Below are positions 9,301 through 18,417 of a DNA stretch of 64,000 bases, in pieces. This stretch comes from Gemmatimonadota bacterium (GTDB lineage: Bacteria > ARS69): the NCBI GenBank assembly GCA_030747075.1, contig JASLLL010000008.1, forward strand, positions 1-64,000. The letters are read 5' to 3'. The position numbers were made by a program, and so were the translations under genes. Numbering within the stretch: the stretch's first letter is position 1; each line of letters starts with the position of its first letter. The notes under the pieces were generated by a model. That model was not told where the DNA came from, made no database searches, and was given only the letters and a program-made list of their open reading frames with translations.

Positions 9301-10712
9301 AGCTCTGCCCGCGGGCATGGACGACGATCCTGGCGGCGCTGGCCGCGGCCCTTCTCGTGTCCACCGATCTCTGGCCGGGGCTTCGCGGGCCGGAGACCTG
9401 GCAGTGGGCGCGTCGGGCCGGGGGGCTGTCGCCGTCGATGGTGGCCGTGTGCGGGGTGTTGTTTGCGGGGACGGCGCTTCTCGCGGTGCGCGTGCGACGA
9501 AGCTGGGCGGGGGCGTCGCGTGGGAAGCGCGCCGTGGACACCGGGGCGGCGGTCGCGCTGATTGCGCTTCAGATGGCCGTGTTGACCGCGGCCGAACCCG
9601 GAGGGCTGTCGCACATTCCGCGCCGCGTGCAGGACGCGTCGTTCACGAGTTACCACACGATCTCGCGGGACATAGAAGATGTCGGCGACTTCCTGAAGTC
9701 GTATCACCGGAAGCAGGGGCGGTTTGTCGTACACGGCGGTTCGCAACCGCCGGGGCGCGTGCTGTTCTTCCACGCCGTCAACCGTCTTGCCGGGAATCCG
9801 GAGCGAGGCGCTGCCTGTGCCGGTGCGCTGCTCCTTCTTCTGGGGGCGTTGTGTGTGGTCCCGGTTCTTGCGATGGCGGGCGGAGGGCGCCACCCGGGGG
9901 CGTCCGGCGCGGCGATTCTCGGCATGGCGACGCTGCCGTCGTATCTGCTCTTCACCCCGGAGACAGACCACCTCCTGCTCCTGCTTGTGTTGACGGCGGC
10001 CGCGATGAAGTTCGCGGCGCTTTCCAGTCCCTCCGGCACTCGTCCGGTCGCGCTTCTGTTTGGCGCGGGGCTCGCGGGAGGTGCGGCACTCTTCGTATCC
10101 TTCACCGCCATCCCGGCACTCGTTGCGATGGGCCTGGCCGCCGCCGGAGCGATGAACTGGCGGCACATGCGCGGGGAGGCACTTCCGTCCATGGCGGCCA
10201 TGATTCGCCGGATGGCTGCTGCACTCGCCGGGCTTGCGATCGTGCCCGCGTGGGCGGCCGCACGCGGGCTCGACTGGATCGCGTGTTATCACGAAGCCGC
10301 CGCTTCCGCGCATCGCATCCAGACGCTGGTGCTCGGGCGGACCTTCACCGAATGGGTCGGCTGGAACCTGTGGGACTTTGCGCTCTTTGCGGGCTGGCCG
10401 CTGATTGCGTTGGCGATGATGGCCGCCCGCAGCGAATGCGCGAAGTTCGCTCGCTCTTCCGCGGATGCACGGGAGGATGGGGATCACTCGGCGCCCTGGG
10501 TGCTGTCGGCACTGGTCGTCCTTCTGGCGCTGGACCTGTCGGGTCGAATCCTCGGCGAGACGGGCCGCATCTGGGTGTTCTTCATGCCGCTTCTCGTGCT
10601 GGGCCTGTCGGCGGAAGCCAGGCGGTGGCCGGACCGTGCCGTTCTTCTCCTGGGGTCGGGGCAGTTCGTCGTGGTGCTTTCGCTGAAGGCCTTTCTCAAC
10701 ATCCCGGGGTAG
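9297..10712 (+). CDS. Polytopic membrane protein, glycosyltransferase-like
   Basis: A 471-aa protein starting at GTG 9297, overlapping the previous stop by 4 bp. It has an N-terminal hydrophobic helix and about ten more membrane segments. A hydrophilic loop at about residues 100-160 carries R-D-I-E-D-V-G and H-G-G-S-Q-P-P-G-R, a layout seen in membrane glycosyltransferases of the GT-C type, but I recognise no diagnostic motif. Pairing with the GT39-like gene just upstream suggests both act on the same lipid-linked sugar or envelope glycan. That is context inference only. Confidence 0.6.
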   Translation: MKLCPRAWTTILAALAAALLVSTDLWPGLRGPETWQWARRAGGLSPSMVAVCGVLFAGTALLAVRVRRSWAGASRGKRAVDTGAAVALIALQMAVLTAAEPGGLSHIPRRVQDASFTSYHTISRDIEDVGDFLKSYHRKQGRFVVHGGSQPPGRVLFFHAVNRLAGNPERGAACAGALLLLLGALCVVPVLAMAGGGRHPGASGAAILGMATLPSYLLFTPETDHLLLLLVLTAAAMKFAALSSPSGTRPVALLFGAGLAGGAALFVSFTAIPALVAMGLAAAGAMNWRHMRGEALPSMAAMIRRMAAALAGLAIVPAWAAARGLDWIACYHEAAASAHRIQTLVLGRTFTEWVGWNLWDFALFAGWPLIALAMMAARSECAKFARSSADAREDGDHSAPWVLSALVVLLALDLSGRILGETGRIWVFFMPLLVLGLSAEARRWPDRAVLLLGSGQFVVVLSLKAFLNIPG

Positions 10713-10721
10713 GGAGGGCGC

Positions 10722-12971
10722 ATGGATCGCATCGTGTTCGATATCGAGGGGATGCGTTGCGCGGGATGCGTGTCTTCCTTGGAGAAGTCATTGCGCGCAG
10801 TTCCCGGCGTGGCCGAAGCGACGGTGGATCTCCTGTCGAAGAAGGCGGAGGTTGCGTGGAAGGATGCGCCGGGCGATGACGCGGCGGTGGTTCAGGCGGT
10901 TCACGCGCTCGGGTTCTCGGCGACCGTTTCCGCGCCGCGCACCGGGGGGGACGACGCCGGCGCGGGTCTCGGGGATGGCGTGGCGGAGTCCGCAGCCACG
11001 GACGCGGTTCGTCGCGTGTGGTGGCGCTTTGCGTTCACGATGGCGTCCGCGGTCGCGACCACCGTCGTTGCTGCCCGCTGGATGGGGGGCGATGAGGCCA
11101 CCGCAGCGACCGCACGATGGGTGCTGTTCGGGCTGACCGCGCCTGTCTACCTGGGCTCCGGCAGTGAGTTCCTGCGAGGCGCAGTGCGTGCCGCGCGTCA
11201 TCGCGCGACCGACATGAACACGCTGGTCGCACTCGGGACCGGGGCGGCATTCCTCTACTCCACGGTGGTCACGGCGGCGCCGGGATGGATCGCGTCGATG
11301 GGGTTGCCGCTGGAGGTCTACTTCGGCGCGGTGCCGTGGGTGATCGGGCTTGTGATGCTCGGACGAATCCTGGAAGACCGCGCAAAGCGTCGCGCGTCAT
11401 CCGCGGTGCGGGACCTGGCCGGGCTTGCGCCGTTGTCCGCACGCGTGGTGATCGACGGCACCGAACGCGATATCCCGCTGGCGGAAGTGGCCGTGGGTGA
11501 CCTCGTGCGCGTGCGTCCGGGCGAGTCGATCCCCGTGGACGGCGTCGTGGCCGAAGGGACCACCTCCGTCGATGAGTCGATGCTCACCGGGGAACCGCTT
11601 CCCGTCGCGAAGACCGCGGGCGACTCCATGACCGGCGGGACCGCAAACGGTACGGGCGGCGTCCTTCTTCGCGCGACCGGCGTCGGCGAGGACACCGCGC
11701 TTGCGCGCATCGTACAGATGCTGGAACGCGCGATGACTTCGAAACCCGCCATCCAGCGACTGGCCGACCGCGTTGCCGGTGTGTTCGTGCCCGGAGTGTT
11801 GGGGATCGGTGTCGTGGCGTTCGCGCTCTGGTGGGCGTTCGGCCCGGCCCCGGCCTTTCTGCACGCGCTCCATGTCTTCGTGACCGTGCTGATCATCGCG
11901 TGCCCGTGCGCCATGGGGCTGGCTGTGCCCGCCGCAGTCTCGGTGGCGACCGGTCGCGCGGCCCGTCGCGGGATTCTGGTGCGCAGCGGCGCGGTTCTGG
12001 AGATGGCCCATCGTGTGGATACGGTGGTTCTCGACAAGACGGGCACCGTGACCGAAGGGCGTCCGGTGGTGGAATCCGTGTACGCCCTCGCGGGGTACGA
12101 CGAGGCGCGCGTTCTCTCCTGCGCGGCGGCGGTGGAGCGTGCGTCCGAGCATCCGCTGGCGGAGGCGGTCGCGCAGTTCGCTTCAGCGCGCAACGCGCCG
12201 GTTCGAGAGGCGCTCTCCGTGCGCGCGCACGCGGGGCGTGGCATTGCCGCGACGGTCGACGGCATTCCCGTGCTGGTGGGATCGGCCCGTTTCCTGGACG
12301 AGAACGGCGTGGACGGGTCGTCGCTCGCCGCGGTCGCCGCCGAGGGCGATCGCGCGGCACGCACGATGGTGTTCGTCGCCATCGGGGGAGAGGCGGCGGG
12401 TGCGATTCTCGTCACCGACCCCGTGAAAGCGGGGTCCGCCGAAGCGGTCGCCGCCCTTCGCGCACGCGGGATACGCGTCATTCTCCTGACCGGCGATCGT
12501 CGGGGGACGGCGGATGCCGTGGCCGCAGCGGTCGGAGTGGACCGGGTCGAGGCGGAAGCGTTGCCCGAGGACAAGATCGGGGTTGTGCGGGAACTTCGCG
12601 CGGAAGGGGCCGTCGTCGCCATGGTGGGTGACGGCATCAACGACGCGCCCGCGCTGGCGGAGGCCGATGTGGGGATCGCGATGGGGAGCGGTACGGACAT
12701 CGCGATGGCGGCGGCGGACATTACTCTCGTGCGCGGTGATCTGCGCGGCGTTCCCGCCGCGATCGACCTCTCCGCGGCTGCCATGCGAATCATCCGGCAG
12801 AATCTGTTCTGGGCGTTCGGCTACAACACGGTCGGCATTCCGATTGCCGCGGGCGTTCTCTACCCGTGGACGGGCGTGCTCCTGCCGCCTGTCTTCGCAA
12901 GCGCGGCCATGGCGCTCAGTTCGGTCAGCGTGGTGTCGAACTCCCTGCGACTCGCGCGCTGGCGGGGATAG
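10722..12971 (+). CDS. copA: Copper-translocating P1B-type ATPase
   Basis: A 749-aa protein with an N-terminal heavy-metal-associated domain (G-M-R-C-A-G-C, Cys13 and Cys16), then eight membrane segments. Core motifs are all present: T-G-E in the actuator domain, C-P-C (about 394-396) in the ion-binding helix, the phosphorylation site D-K-T-G-T (Asp about 438), H-P in the nucleotide-binding domain, and G-D-G-I-N-D. The last helices carry F-G-Y-N and M-A-L-S-S, the signature of Cu(I)-specific P1B-1 pumps, so copper export is favoured over zinc. A GGGAGGG ribosome site precedes ATG 10722, 9 bp after the previous gene. No copper chaperone or CueR-type regulator is visible nearby. Confidence 0.93.
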   Translation: MDRIVFDIEGMRCAGCVSSLEKSLRAVPGVAEATVDLLSKKAEVAWKDAPGDDAAVVQAVHALGFSATVSAPRTGGDDAGAGLGDGVAESAATDAVRRVWWRFAFTMASAVATTVVAARWMGGDEATAATARWVLFGLTAPVYLGSGSEFLRGAVRAARHRATDMNTLVALGTGAAFLYSTVVTAAPGWIASMGLPLEVYFGAVPWVIGLVMLGRILEDRAKRRASSAVRDLAGLAPLSARVVIDGTERDIPLAEVAVGDLVRVRPGESIPVDGVVAEGTTSVDESMLTGEPLPVAKTAGDSMTGGTANGTGGVLLRATGVGEDTALARIVQMLERAMTSKPAIQRLADRVAGVFVPGVLGIGVVAFALWWAFGPAPAFLHALHVFVTVLIIACPCAMGLAVPAAVSVATGRAARRGILVRSGAVLEMAHRVDTVVLDKTGTVTEGRPVVESVYALAGYDEARVLSCAAAVERASEHPLAEAVAQFASARNAPVREALSVRAHAGRGIAATVDGIPVLVGSARFLDENGVDGSSLAAVAAEGDRAARTMVFVAIGGEAAGAILVTDPVKAGSAEAVAALRARGIRVILLTGDRRGTADAVAAAVGVDRVEAEALPEDKIGVVRELRAEGAVVAMVGDGINDAPALAEADVGIAMGSGTDIAMAAADITLVRGDLRGVPAAIDLSAAAMRIIRQNLFWAFGYNTVGIPIAAGVLYPWTGVLLPPVFASAAMALSSVSVVSNSLRLARWRG

Positions 12972-13050
12972 GCACCGGGCGTGCCCGGCGGCGCGTTTGC
13001 CGGTTTGCCAGGTGCGCTTCCTTGCGCTCACGCCATGGCTCCTCTTGCGG

Positions 13051-13998
13051 TCAGACTTCGTCGTCCTCTCCGAAGTCGTCGCGTTGGAGTTCTCCCCGCC
13101 GATCCTCCGTGCGGTAGACGATGCGCCCCGGGAAGAGTTCCGCGATCCGCTGCTGTACGGCACGGATCTGGCTCTTTGGCGTGGAGGTCCCCGCGCCGAT
13201 GCCCAGGTGCTCCACGCCGTCGAGCCAGCCTGCCTCTACCATGTCGGCGTCGTCGATGTGATAGGTCCGTTCCGGAAGCCGGATCCGGGAGATGCGCGCC
13301 AGATTGGTCGTGTTCGAGGAGTTGAACCCGCCGACGATCACCATGGCGTCCACCCACTCCGCCAGGCGCTCGATGGCGCGCTGCTGGTTCTTCACCGGTT
13401 TGCACCGGGTGTCGATCGCCTTGAGGTCCGGATACTTCGTAGCCCGAATCTCGCCGACGAGGTACTCGAACTTCTCGCGGGTGATCGTCGTCTGACAGAC
13501 GGCCACCGTCCGGCCCGGATCGTCGGGCAGCGCAGCGACATCCTCCGGGGAGTACACCACATGGATGTCCGTTCCATACGAACGGCTGGCGATGATCTCC
13601 GCATGGTCCGGGTTGCCGATGAGAATGACGCGATAGCCGCGCTCCTCGAAGTGGAGGATCTTCCCGTAGACCCACTTGAGCAGCACCGGGCAGGTCGCGT
13701 CATGGTAGACAATGCCGCGCGCCGCGAGCGCCTCCTTCAGTTCCCTGGGATACCCGTGGGCAGTGATGATGACCTCTTTCGTACCGCGCCCCTCCAACTC
13801 GTCGAGGTCGGAATACCGCTCCAGAATGGGGATTCCCTGATCGGAGAGTCTCTTCACCGTGAGCGGGTTGTGGACGAGCTGCCCGAGGATGGGCTGGCGC
13901 TTGTCCTCGGCGAGTTCAATGGCGTCTTCCACGCCGAAGCAGGTTCCCGCGCTGTGCGCGACGATGATCTCCAGAACCGGCGTGTCGCGTGCGGTCAT
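13051..13998 (-). CDS. ispH: 4-hydroxy-3-methylbut-2-enyl diphosphate reductase
   Basis: A 315-aa protein, the normal length for IspH/LytB. It catalyses the last step of the MEP isoprenoid pathway, reducing HMBPP to IPP and DMAPP with a [4Fe-4S] cluster. The three cluster cysteines are Cys20 (G-T-C-F-G-V), Cys103 (D-A-T-C-P) and Cys199 (D-T-R-C-K-P). Substrate-binding N-S-S-N-T and a G-A-G-T-S-T-P loop are also present. The ATG at 13998 follows the YfhO-type gene by 5 bp on the same strand, so the two are probably co-transcribed. The 3' end faces the copper ATPase gene (convergent, 79 bp apart). Confidence 0.95.
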   Translation of the reverse strand: MTARDTPVLEIIVAHSAGTCFGVEDAIELAEDKRQPILGQLVHNPLTVKRLSDQGIPILERYSDLDELEGRGTKEVIITAHGYPRELKEALAARGIVYHDATCPVLLKWVYGKILHFEERGYRVILIGNPDHAEIIASRSYGTDIHVVYSPEDVAALPDDPGRTVAVCQTTITREKFEYLVGEIRATKYPDLKAIDTRCKPVKNQQRAIERLAEWVDAMVIVGGFNSSNTTNLARISRIRLPERTYHIDDADMVEAGWLDGVEHLGIGAGTSTPKSQIRAVQQRIAELFPGRIVYRTEDRRGELQRDDFGEDDEV

Positions 13999-14003
13999 GC
14001 TGC

Positions 14004-16439
14004 TCAATCCTGTCTCGTCTGCCGTCCGCTGATCAGAAGAAACGCCATCGCCGCCAGTCCGGCCAGCGACAGCGCAACGCCCGTGCCGAACCGGGGCGGA
14101 CGATACCGGAACACGATCTCCCGCGCACCCTCGGGGATCGGGGTGGCCAGAAAGAGGAAGTCCGAGCGATGGACCGGCGAAGGTCTGCCGTCCACTTCCG
14201 CGGTCCAGCCGGGGTCCCAGCTCTCCAGTACGCGGAGCATTCCACCCGATCCGCCGTCGCCGGTGATGCGGATGGCGTTCGGCTCGTTCCTCCACGCAAG
14301 CTGTCGTCTCGCGGGGGGCGCGGGTCCCGCCTCGCCGGTGTGCGCCACTTCGCCCTCCGGGGGCAGGTCCGGCGTGCCGCCGCAACCCGCCTCCACGAGC
14401 GTGATCCGCGACGGGTCATGCTCATCGGAGAGCAACTCGCCGAGCAGTGCGCGCTCTTCCCCCTCGCCGTGAACGCGCCAGTCGGAAAGAACCGTGGCCC
14501 TCCCCAGCTGCGGTTCGTGGCGGCTCCGGTCGAGCGGCGGCCCTTCCCCCGTGATGCCCGGAATGGACAGCGGGCGGACATCCGGCGCGTCCATCAGAAG
14601 CGCCGCATCCCACAGATCGAAGATGCGCTCCTTGACCTCCCATGGCGTATGCGGTGAGGCAAACGCCTGCGCGAAGGCTTCGTGGCGCCTCGGGTTCAGC
14701 GGTTCCGCCCCCCGTGCCTGCGCGACCCTCGCGGGGATGTTCGCGTTGCCGAGCAGCGCGTTCTTCGCCCAGGCGAAGGCGTCCGGGTTTCGGCATCCGT
14801 AGAGGAAGTTCCCCAGCTGGTCAGTCCCGCGCGGGATGTAGATTCGGCGATGGCGGAGTTCATCAGAAAGGGCCGCGGTGCCTGCGGCAGGAGCGTCGTA
14901 GAATCCGCGGGCGACGGGCGCGTCGACGGCACGCCATGCAAGCAGCAGTTCCAGCACCACCAGGACCATCCAGAACCCGGCCGCGCGGCTTCGCCATGGA
15001 GCATGTCGCGCGGCGGCAATGGCGGCCGCGCCGGCGGCGAAGACCAGTCCCGATCGAACGGCGAGCGCGCGAATCCACTCCGGCGCGAACGCGCTGTACG
15101 GCCCATGCTGATACCCCGGTGTGCCGGAGAGCTGGAACGCACGGATCGTCTCCAACCCCGGGCCTTGCGCCGCCCAGGCGACCGCGCCCCCCGCGACACC
15201 CAGCGCGATCGCTCCCCATCCGGCTCGCCGCATGGGGGCTTCGCCCGTGAGGAACCGCGTCATTCCCGCTCCCGCGAGTCCGGCGAGATGAATCGCCACG
15301 AGAAACACGGCGGTCGACGGCCACCGGGACCGGCCGAAACCGGGGATATGCGCATGAAGAAACGGGTAGATCGGCGTGTGCCGTCCGAGCGCCAGCAGGA
15401 CACCCAGAGCCACGCCCGCCGTCAGAAAGAGCGCGACGGCGCGGTCAAACCGGGCCGCCTCGTGCGTGGGCTTCGCCGGGCGGAACGCCGTCGCCATGGC
15501 TCCGCCCGCGAGTACCAGCGCCGGCAGCCCCACGAAGAACGCGCCGAAACAGTATTCTACGATCTCCCCTCCCCAGTACCGGTCCAAACCCGGGAACCCG
15601 AACAGGAACGGGTCGAAGGCCGCCAGGAGGCCTTTCGGCGGGAGCGACCGTGTGAGGGCGGCGTCGGCGGCGTAGGGAGCCGCCTTTGCGGACAGTGTGG
15701 CCATGCTCCGCGCGGGAAGGAGTTGTATTGCCGAAATCAGCCCCGCGATCCCCCCCGCGACCGGGAGTGCCCCCAACCGGTGGAGCCGCTCCGCGCGCGG
15801 CAGATCCGGGTTTCGCGTCACACCCACGGCCAGCGCGACCGCCAGCAATCCGGCGGACAGAAGCCCCAGAAGCGTGATCTGCGGATATCCCGCCAGAACC
15901 GACAGCGCGATGCTCCCGGCCGTCAGCGCCACGCCGGATCGTCGTCCCCGGCGCATGGCGTCCCACAGCCCGCTCCACGCAAATGGAAGCCAGACCGCCG
16001 CCCCCAGCTTCATCGGGAACTCCAGGTGCGAAAGGCAGCAGGTGCCGAACGCAAAGGCCGCCCCGCCGAGGAACGCGCCGCCGGACGGGGCTCCGGCCCG
16101 GCGCAGGAATCCGTGCATCCCGATTCCTGCCAGCGCCAGGTGGATCACCATGCCGGCGGTCAATGCCGCATCGAACGGAAGCGCCGCGTAGAGCCAGTTC
16201 ACCGGATAGAAGACGCCGCTCTGGAGATTGGCCAGGAGCGGAATCCCGCAGAAGCTGTCGTGGTTCCAGAAGGGCAACTGCCCGCTGCGCAGGGCTTCCC
16301 GTACCGCGAACTGCCACGGGTGGAAGAAGGTCAGCACATCGCGGAAGAGGTAGGCCCGCCCGGAGAAGACCGCGTCGGAAAGGAACACGACCGCGAGCAG
16401 AAGGTACAGCGGCGTCGGGCGAAGAAGGAATCGTCTCAT
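14004..16439 (-). CDS. YfhO-family polytopic membrane protein
   Basis: An 811-aa membrane protein. It begins with a signal-anchor helix and a conserved first loop containing R-D-V-L-T-F-F-H-P-W and F-W-N-H-D-S-F-C-G-I-P-L-L-A-N, typical of bacterial YfhO-like proteins. These are large GT-C-like membrane proteins linked in Gram-positives to glycosylation of lipoteichoic acid. About twelve hydrophobic segments are spread over residues 1-500. The C-terminal part (about 560-760) is soluble and contains W-D-P-G-W-T-A-E-V-D-G, the conserved Y/W-x-P-G-W block of the family, before a final helix. The sugar donor and acceptor in this organism are unknown. The ATG at 16439 lacks an obvious ribosome-binding site. 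Confidence 0.82.
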   Translation of the reverse strand: MRRFLLRPTPLYLLLAVVFLSDAVFSGRAYLFRDVLTFFHPWQFAVREALRSGQLPFWNHDSFCGIPLLANLQSGVFYPVNWLYAALPFDAALTAGMVIHLALAGIGMHGFLRRAGAPSGGAFLGGAAFAFGTCCLSHLEFPMKLGAAVWLPFAWSGLWDAMRRGRRSGVALTAGSIALSVLAGYPQITLLGLLSAGLLAVALAVGVTRNPDLPRAERLHRLGALPVAGGIAGLISAIQLLPARSMATLSAKAAPYAADAALTRSLPPKGLLAAFDPFLFGFPGLDRYWGGEIVEYCFGAFFVGLPALVLAGGAMATAFRPAKPTHEAARFDRAVALFLTAGVALGVLLALGRHTPIYPFLHAHIPGFGRSRWPSTAVFLVAIHLAGLAGAGMTRFLTGEAPMRRAGWGAIALGVAGGAVAWAAQGPGLETIRAFQLSGTPGYQHGPYSAFAPEWIRALAVRSGLVFAAGAAAIAAARHAPWRSRAAGFWMVLVVLELLLAWRAVDAPVARGFYDAPAAGTAALSDELRHRRIYIPRGTDQLGNFLYGCRNPDAFAWAKNALLGNANIPARVAQARGAEPLNPRRHEAFAQAFASPHTPWEVKERIFDLWDAALLMDAPDVRPLSIPGITGEGPPLDRSRHEPQLGRATVLSDWRVHGEGEERALLGELLSDEHDPSRITLVEAGCGGTPDLPPEGEVAHTGEAGPAPPARRQLAWRNEPNAIRITGDGGSGGMLRVLESWDPGWTAEVDGRPSPVHRSDFLFLATPIPEGAREIVFRYRPPRFGTGVALSLAGLAAMAFLLISGRQTRQD

Positions 16440-16508
16440 GGGCGCATACTAGACCGGGAACCCGGGAGGTTCTACTGCGTGTTCACCCTCCGTGTCGTCT
16501 TCGCCCAC

Positions 16509-16538
16509 AAAAAAACCCGGACGCACAAACGCGCCGGG
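16509..16538 (-). terminator. Rho-independent terminator of the small gene at 16587-16802
   Basis: On the minus strand, a CCCGG/CCGGG stem extended by GCG/CGC with a 6-nt loop is followed by seven U (16515-16509). It lies about 50 bp past the stop of the small gene and before the YfhO-type gene, separating the two transcripts. Confidence 0.8.
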
Positions 16539-16586
16539 CTCGGGGGAACCGACAGGAGAAGGATGGTTGCGGGGGGGCGCCCGCTG

Positions 16587-16802
16587 TCAGTAGGACTTCA
16601 GCTCCGTTATCCGAGAGATCTTGTCGTCTTCAAAGACGAAAGCGACACGCTCGGAATAGTAGTACCAGGTCTGCATCTTGTCGCACTCGACCATATCGTC
16701 GGGGCGGCCATAGATGCGGGCCACGGAATGCTGCATGGAACTCATTCCACACCGTTCCGCGATGTCCTTTGCGAAGCTGCGATCCTTTGAAATATAGACC
16801 AT
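16587..16802 (-). CDS. Small unknown protein, BamE/SmpA-like sequence pattern
   Basis: A 71-aa protein if it starts at ATG 16802. A TTG at 16829 would add nine residues, and the frame is open to 16931 without further starts. The second half reads Y-G-R-P-D-D..., then W-Y-Y-Y, F-V-F-E-D-D-K-I and I-T-E-L, resembling the G-x-P-D...W-x-Y...F-x-D-x-K-V pattern of BamE/SmpA-type domains. There is no signal peptide or lipobox, unlike a real BamE, so either the N-terminus is missing or this is a soluble relative. It has its own terminator, which supports it being a transcribed gene. Function unknown. Confidence 0.5.
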   Translation of the reverse strand: MVYISKDRSFAKDIAERCGMSSMQHSVARIYGRPDDMVECDKMQTWYYYSERVAFVFEDDKISRITELKSY

Positions 16803-17064
16803 TCTCGCCTGGCATGTTGCCGGCCCCAAAACTCTGAGGCCTCTGCTGGCTGCTGCTGGGGCGGTTCCGCCGATGCGAAGACTGCCGCTGCGAAGCGTCC
16901 CGATGGTATCAGCCCGGATTCCTCTTTGTCAAGAAGGCACCCCGAGGCACCTTCCCTCCGCCTCTTCCTTCGGCCGTTCGTTGACAGCGCATGAGCCTCG
17001 CCCATAGAGTCTGCCGCGGGTCTGGAGGCGCCGGTCGGCAAGACCTCCCAGGGGGTGCAAGAAC

Positions 17065-18048
17065 ATGGAAGTATTGGTCACTGGCGGCGCCGGATACATC
17101 GGGAGCGTGGTGGCAGAGCGCCTTCTGGAGGCGGGCCATCACCCGGTCGTTCTGGACAACCTCAGTCGCGGGCACCGGGCTGCGGTTCCTCCGGATGCGG
17201 ACTTTCTGAATGTGGACCTGCGCGACCGGGCCGCTCTGGCGGCCGCACTGGGCGGCCGTCGACTGGATGCCGTCATGCACCTGGCCGCGTCCAGCCTCGT
17301 CGGGGAGTCTATGGAGAAGCCCGGCCACTACTTCGAGAACAATGTGACGGCCGGAATCCACCTGGTGGAAGAGGCGATGGCGGCCGGCGCGGATCGCTTT
17401 GTCTTCTCCTCTACCGCGGCGACCTACGGGGAACCGGACCGCACGCCCATCACGGAGGACTTCCCCACGGAACCGACGAATGTCTACGGGGAGTCGAAGC
17501 TCGCCTTCGAGCGCATCCTCCAGTGGTATCGTCGCCTCAAGGGGTTGCGTGTGATTTCGCTCCGCTACTTCAACGCTGCGGGAGCCTCCGCCGAGAGGGG
17601 GGAGGATCACGACCCGGAGACGCATCTCATCCCGCTTGTTCTGGACGCGGCGGCGGAAGGCGGGGAACTGGCGATCTTCGGCGGGGACTACCCCACACCG
17701 GACGGGACCTGCATCCGGGACTACATCCACATACTGGATCTCGCCGATGCACACCTGTGCGCCATGGACGCCGTGGATCGGGGAGAGGGCGGCGCGTTCA
17801 ATCTGGGGAACGGGGCCGGGTTTTCCGTGAAAGAGGTCGTTCAGGTGGCCGAGACAGTCACAGGGAAGACGCTCCGCACGCGGGTGGAGGCAAGGCGCCC
17901 GGGAGATCCTCCCGCTCTGGTGGCGGATTCCGCGCGGGCCAGGAAGGTTCTGGGGTGGGCTCCGGCCCACGCGAGCCTGGAGGACATTCTGGAGAGCGCC
18001 TGGCGCTGGCGGTCGATGCACCCCGGGGGGTACGGAGATTCGGCCTGA
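17065..18048 (+). CDS. galE: UDP-glucose 4-epimerase
   Basis: A 327-aa extended short-chain dehydrogenase that interconverts UDP-glucose and UDP-galactose with bound NAD. The N-terminus has the Rossmann motif G-G-A-G-Y-I-G. The catalytic Ser/Thr region is S-S-T-A-A-T-Y-G and the Y-x-x-x-K motif is Y-G-E-S-K. N-N-V and R-Y-F-N-A-A-G are family-conserved. It supplies UDP-sugars for envelope glycans, fitting the downstream glmM-glmS amino-sugar genes, though two tRNA genes lie in between. ATG 17065 is preceded by an AGGGGG ribosome site. Specificity for UDP-GlcNAc as well cannot be excluded. Confidence 0.93.
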   Translation: MEVLVTGGAGYIGSVVAERLLEAGHHPVVLDNLSRGHRAAVPPDADFLNVDLRDRAALAAALGGRRLDAVMHLAASSLVGESMEKPGHYFENNVTAGIHLVEEAMAAGADRFVFSSTAATYGEPDRTPITEDFPTEPTNVYGESKLAFERILQWYRRLKGLRVISLRYFNAAGASAERGEDHDPETHLIPLVLDAAAEGGELAIFGGDYPTPDGTCIRDYIHILDLADAHLCAMDAVDRGEGGAFNLGNGAGFSVKEVVQVAETVTGKTLRTRVEARRPGDPPALVADSARARKVLGWAPAHASLEDILESAWRWRSMHPGGYGDSA

Positions 18049-18173
18049 CCGCGTTCGCTCGCGATTGACAACGGACGGGACGATACTCTAGCCTGCATTC
18101 CCGCCTGAATGCAGATTGGCAAAGTACGGCAGGTTCCGGCAGGCAGGGTTCGGGACGATTCGGAGGCAGGCAC

Positions 18174-18249
18174 GAGCCGGTAGCTCAGTTGGTAGAGCAC
18201 AGGACTGAAAATCCTGGTGTCCCCAGTTCAATTCTGGGCCGGCTCACCA
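18174..18249 (+). tRNA. tRNA-Phe (GAA)
   Basis: 76-nt cloverleaf: acceptor stem GAGCCGG/CCGGCTC, anticodon loop CTGAAAA giving anticodon GAA, T-loop TTCAATT, CCA encoded. It lies 125 bp after galE and 42 bp before tRNA-Thr, so the two tRNAs are probably one transcript. Confidence 0.96.
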
Positions 18250-18291
18250 CTCCGTCGTCCGCCGCAACGGCCGCGTGCAGGGTCTGGACAT

Positions 18292-18367
18292 GCTGGTGTA
18301 GCTCAGTTGGTAGAGCAACGCACTCGTAATGCGTAGGTCAGCGGTTCGACTCCGCTCACCAGCTCCA
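18292..18367 (+). tRNA. tRNA-Thr (CGT)
   Basis: 76-nt cloverleaf: acceptor stem GCTGGTG/CACCAGC, anticodon loop CTCGTAA giving anticodon CGT (reads ACG), T-loop TTCGACT, CCA encoded. It ends 50 bp before glmM. Confidence 0.96.
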
Positions 18368-18417
18368 TTCCCTCCCCGGGCCGACTGCCCCGGAAACCGC
18401 AGATTCCTGGAGGACTC

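Noticed and set aside
12972-13050. Terminator between copA and ispH
   Set aside because: CCGGGC-GT-GCCCGG can pair, but the loop is too tight and no T tract follows on either strand.
16742-17041. A 99-codon minus-strand frame upstream of the small BamE-like gene
   Set aside because: It overlaps the better-supported small gene in another frame, is Arg/Ala-rich and lacks a ribosome site or any family resemblance.
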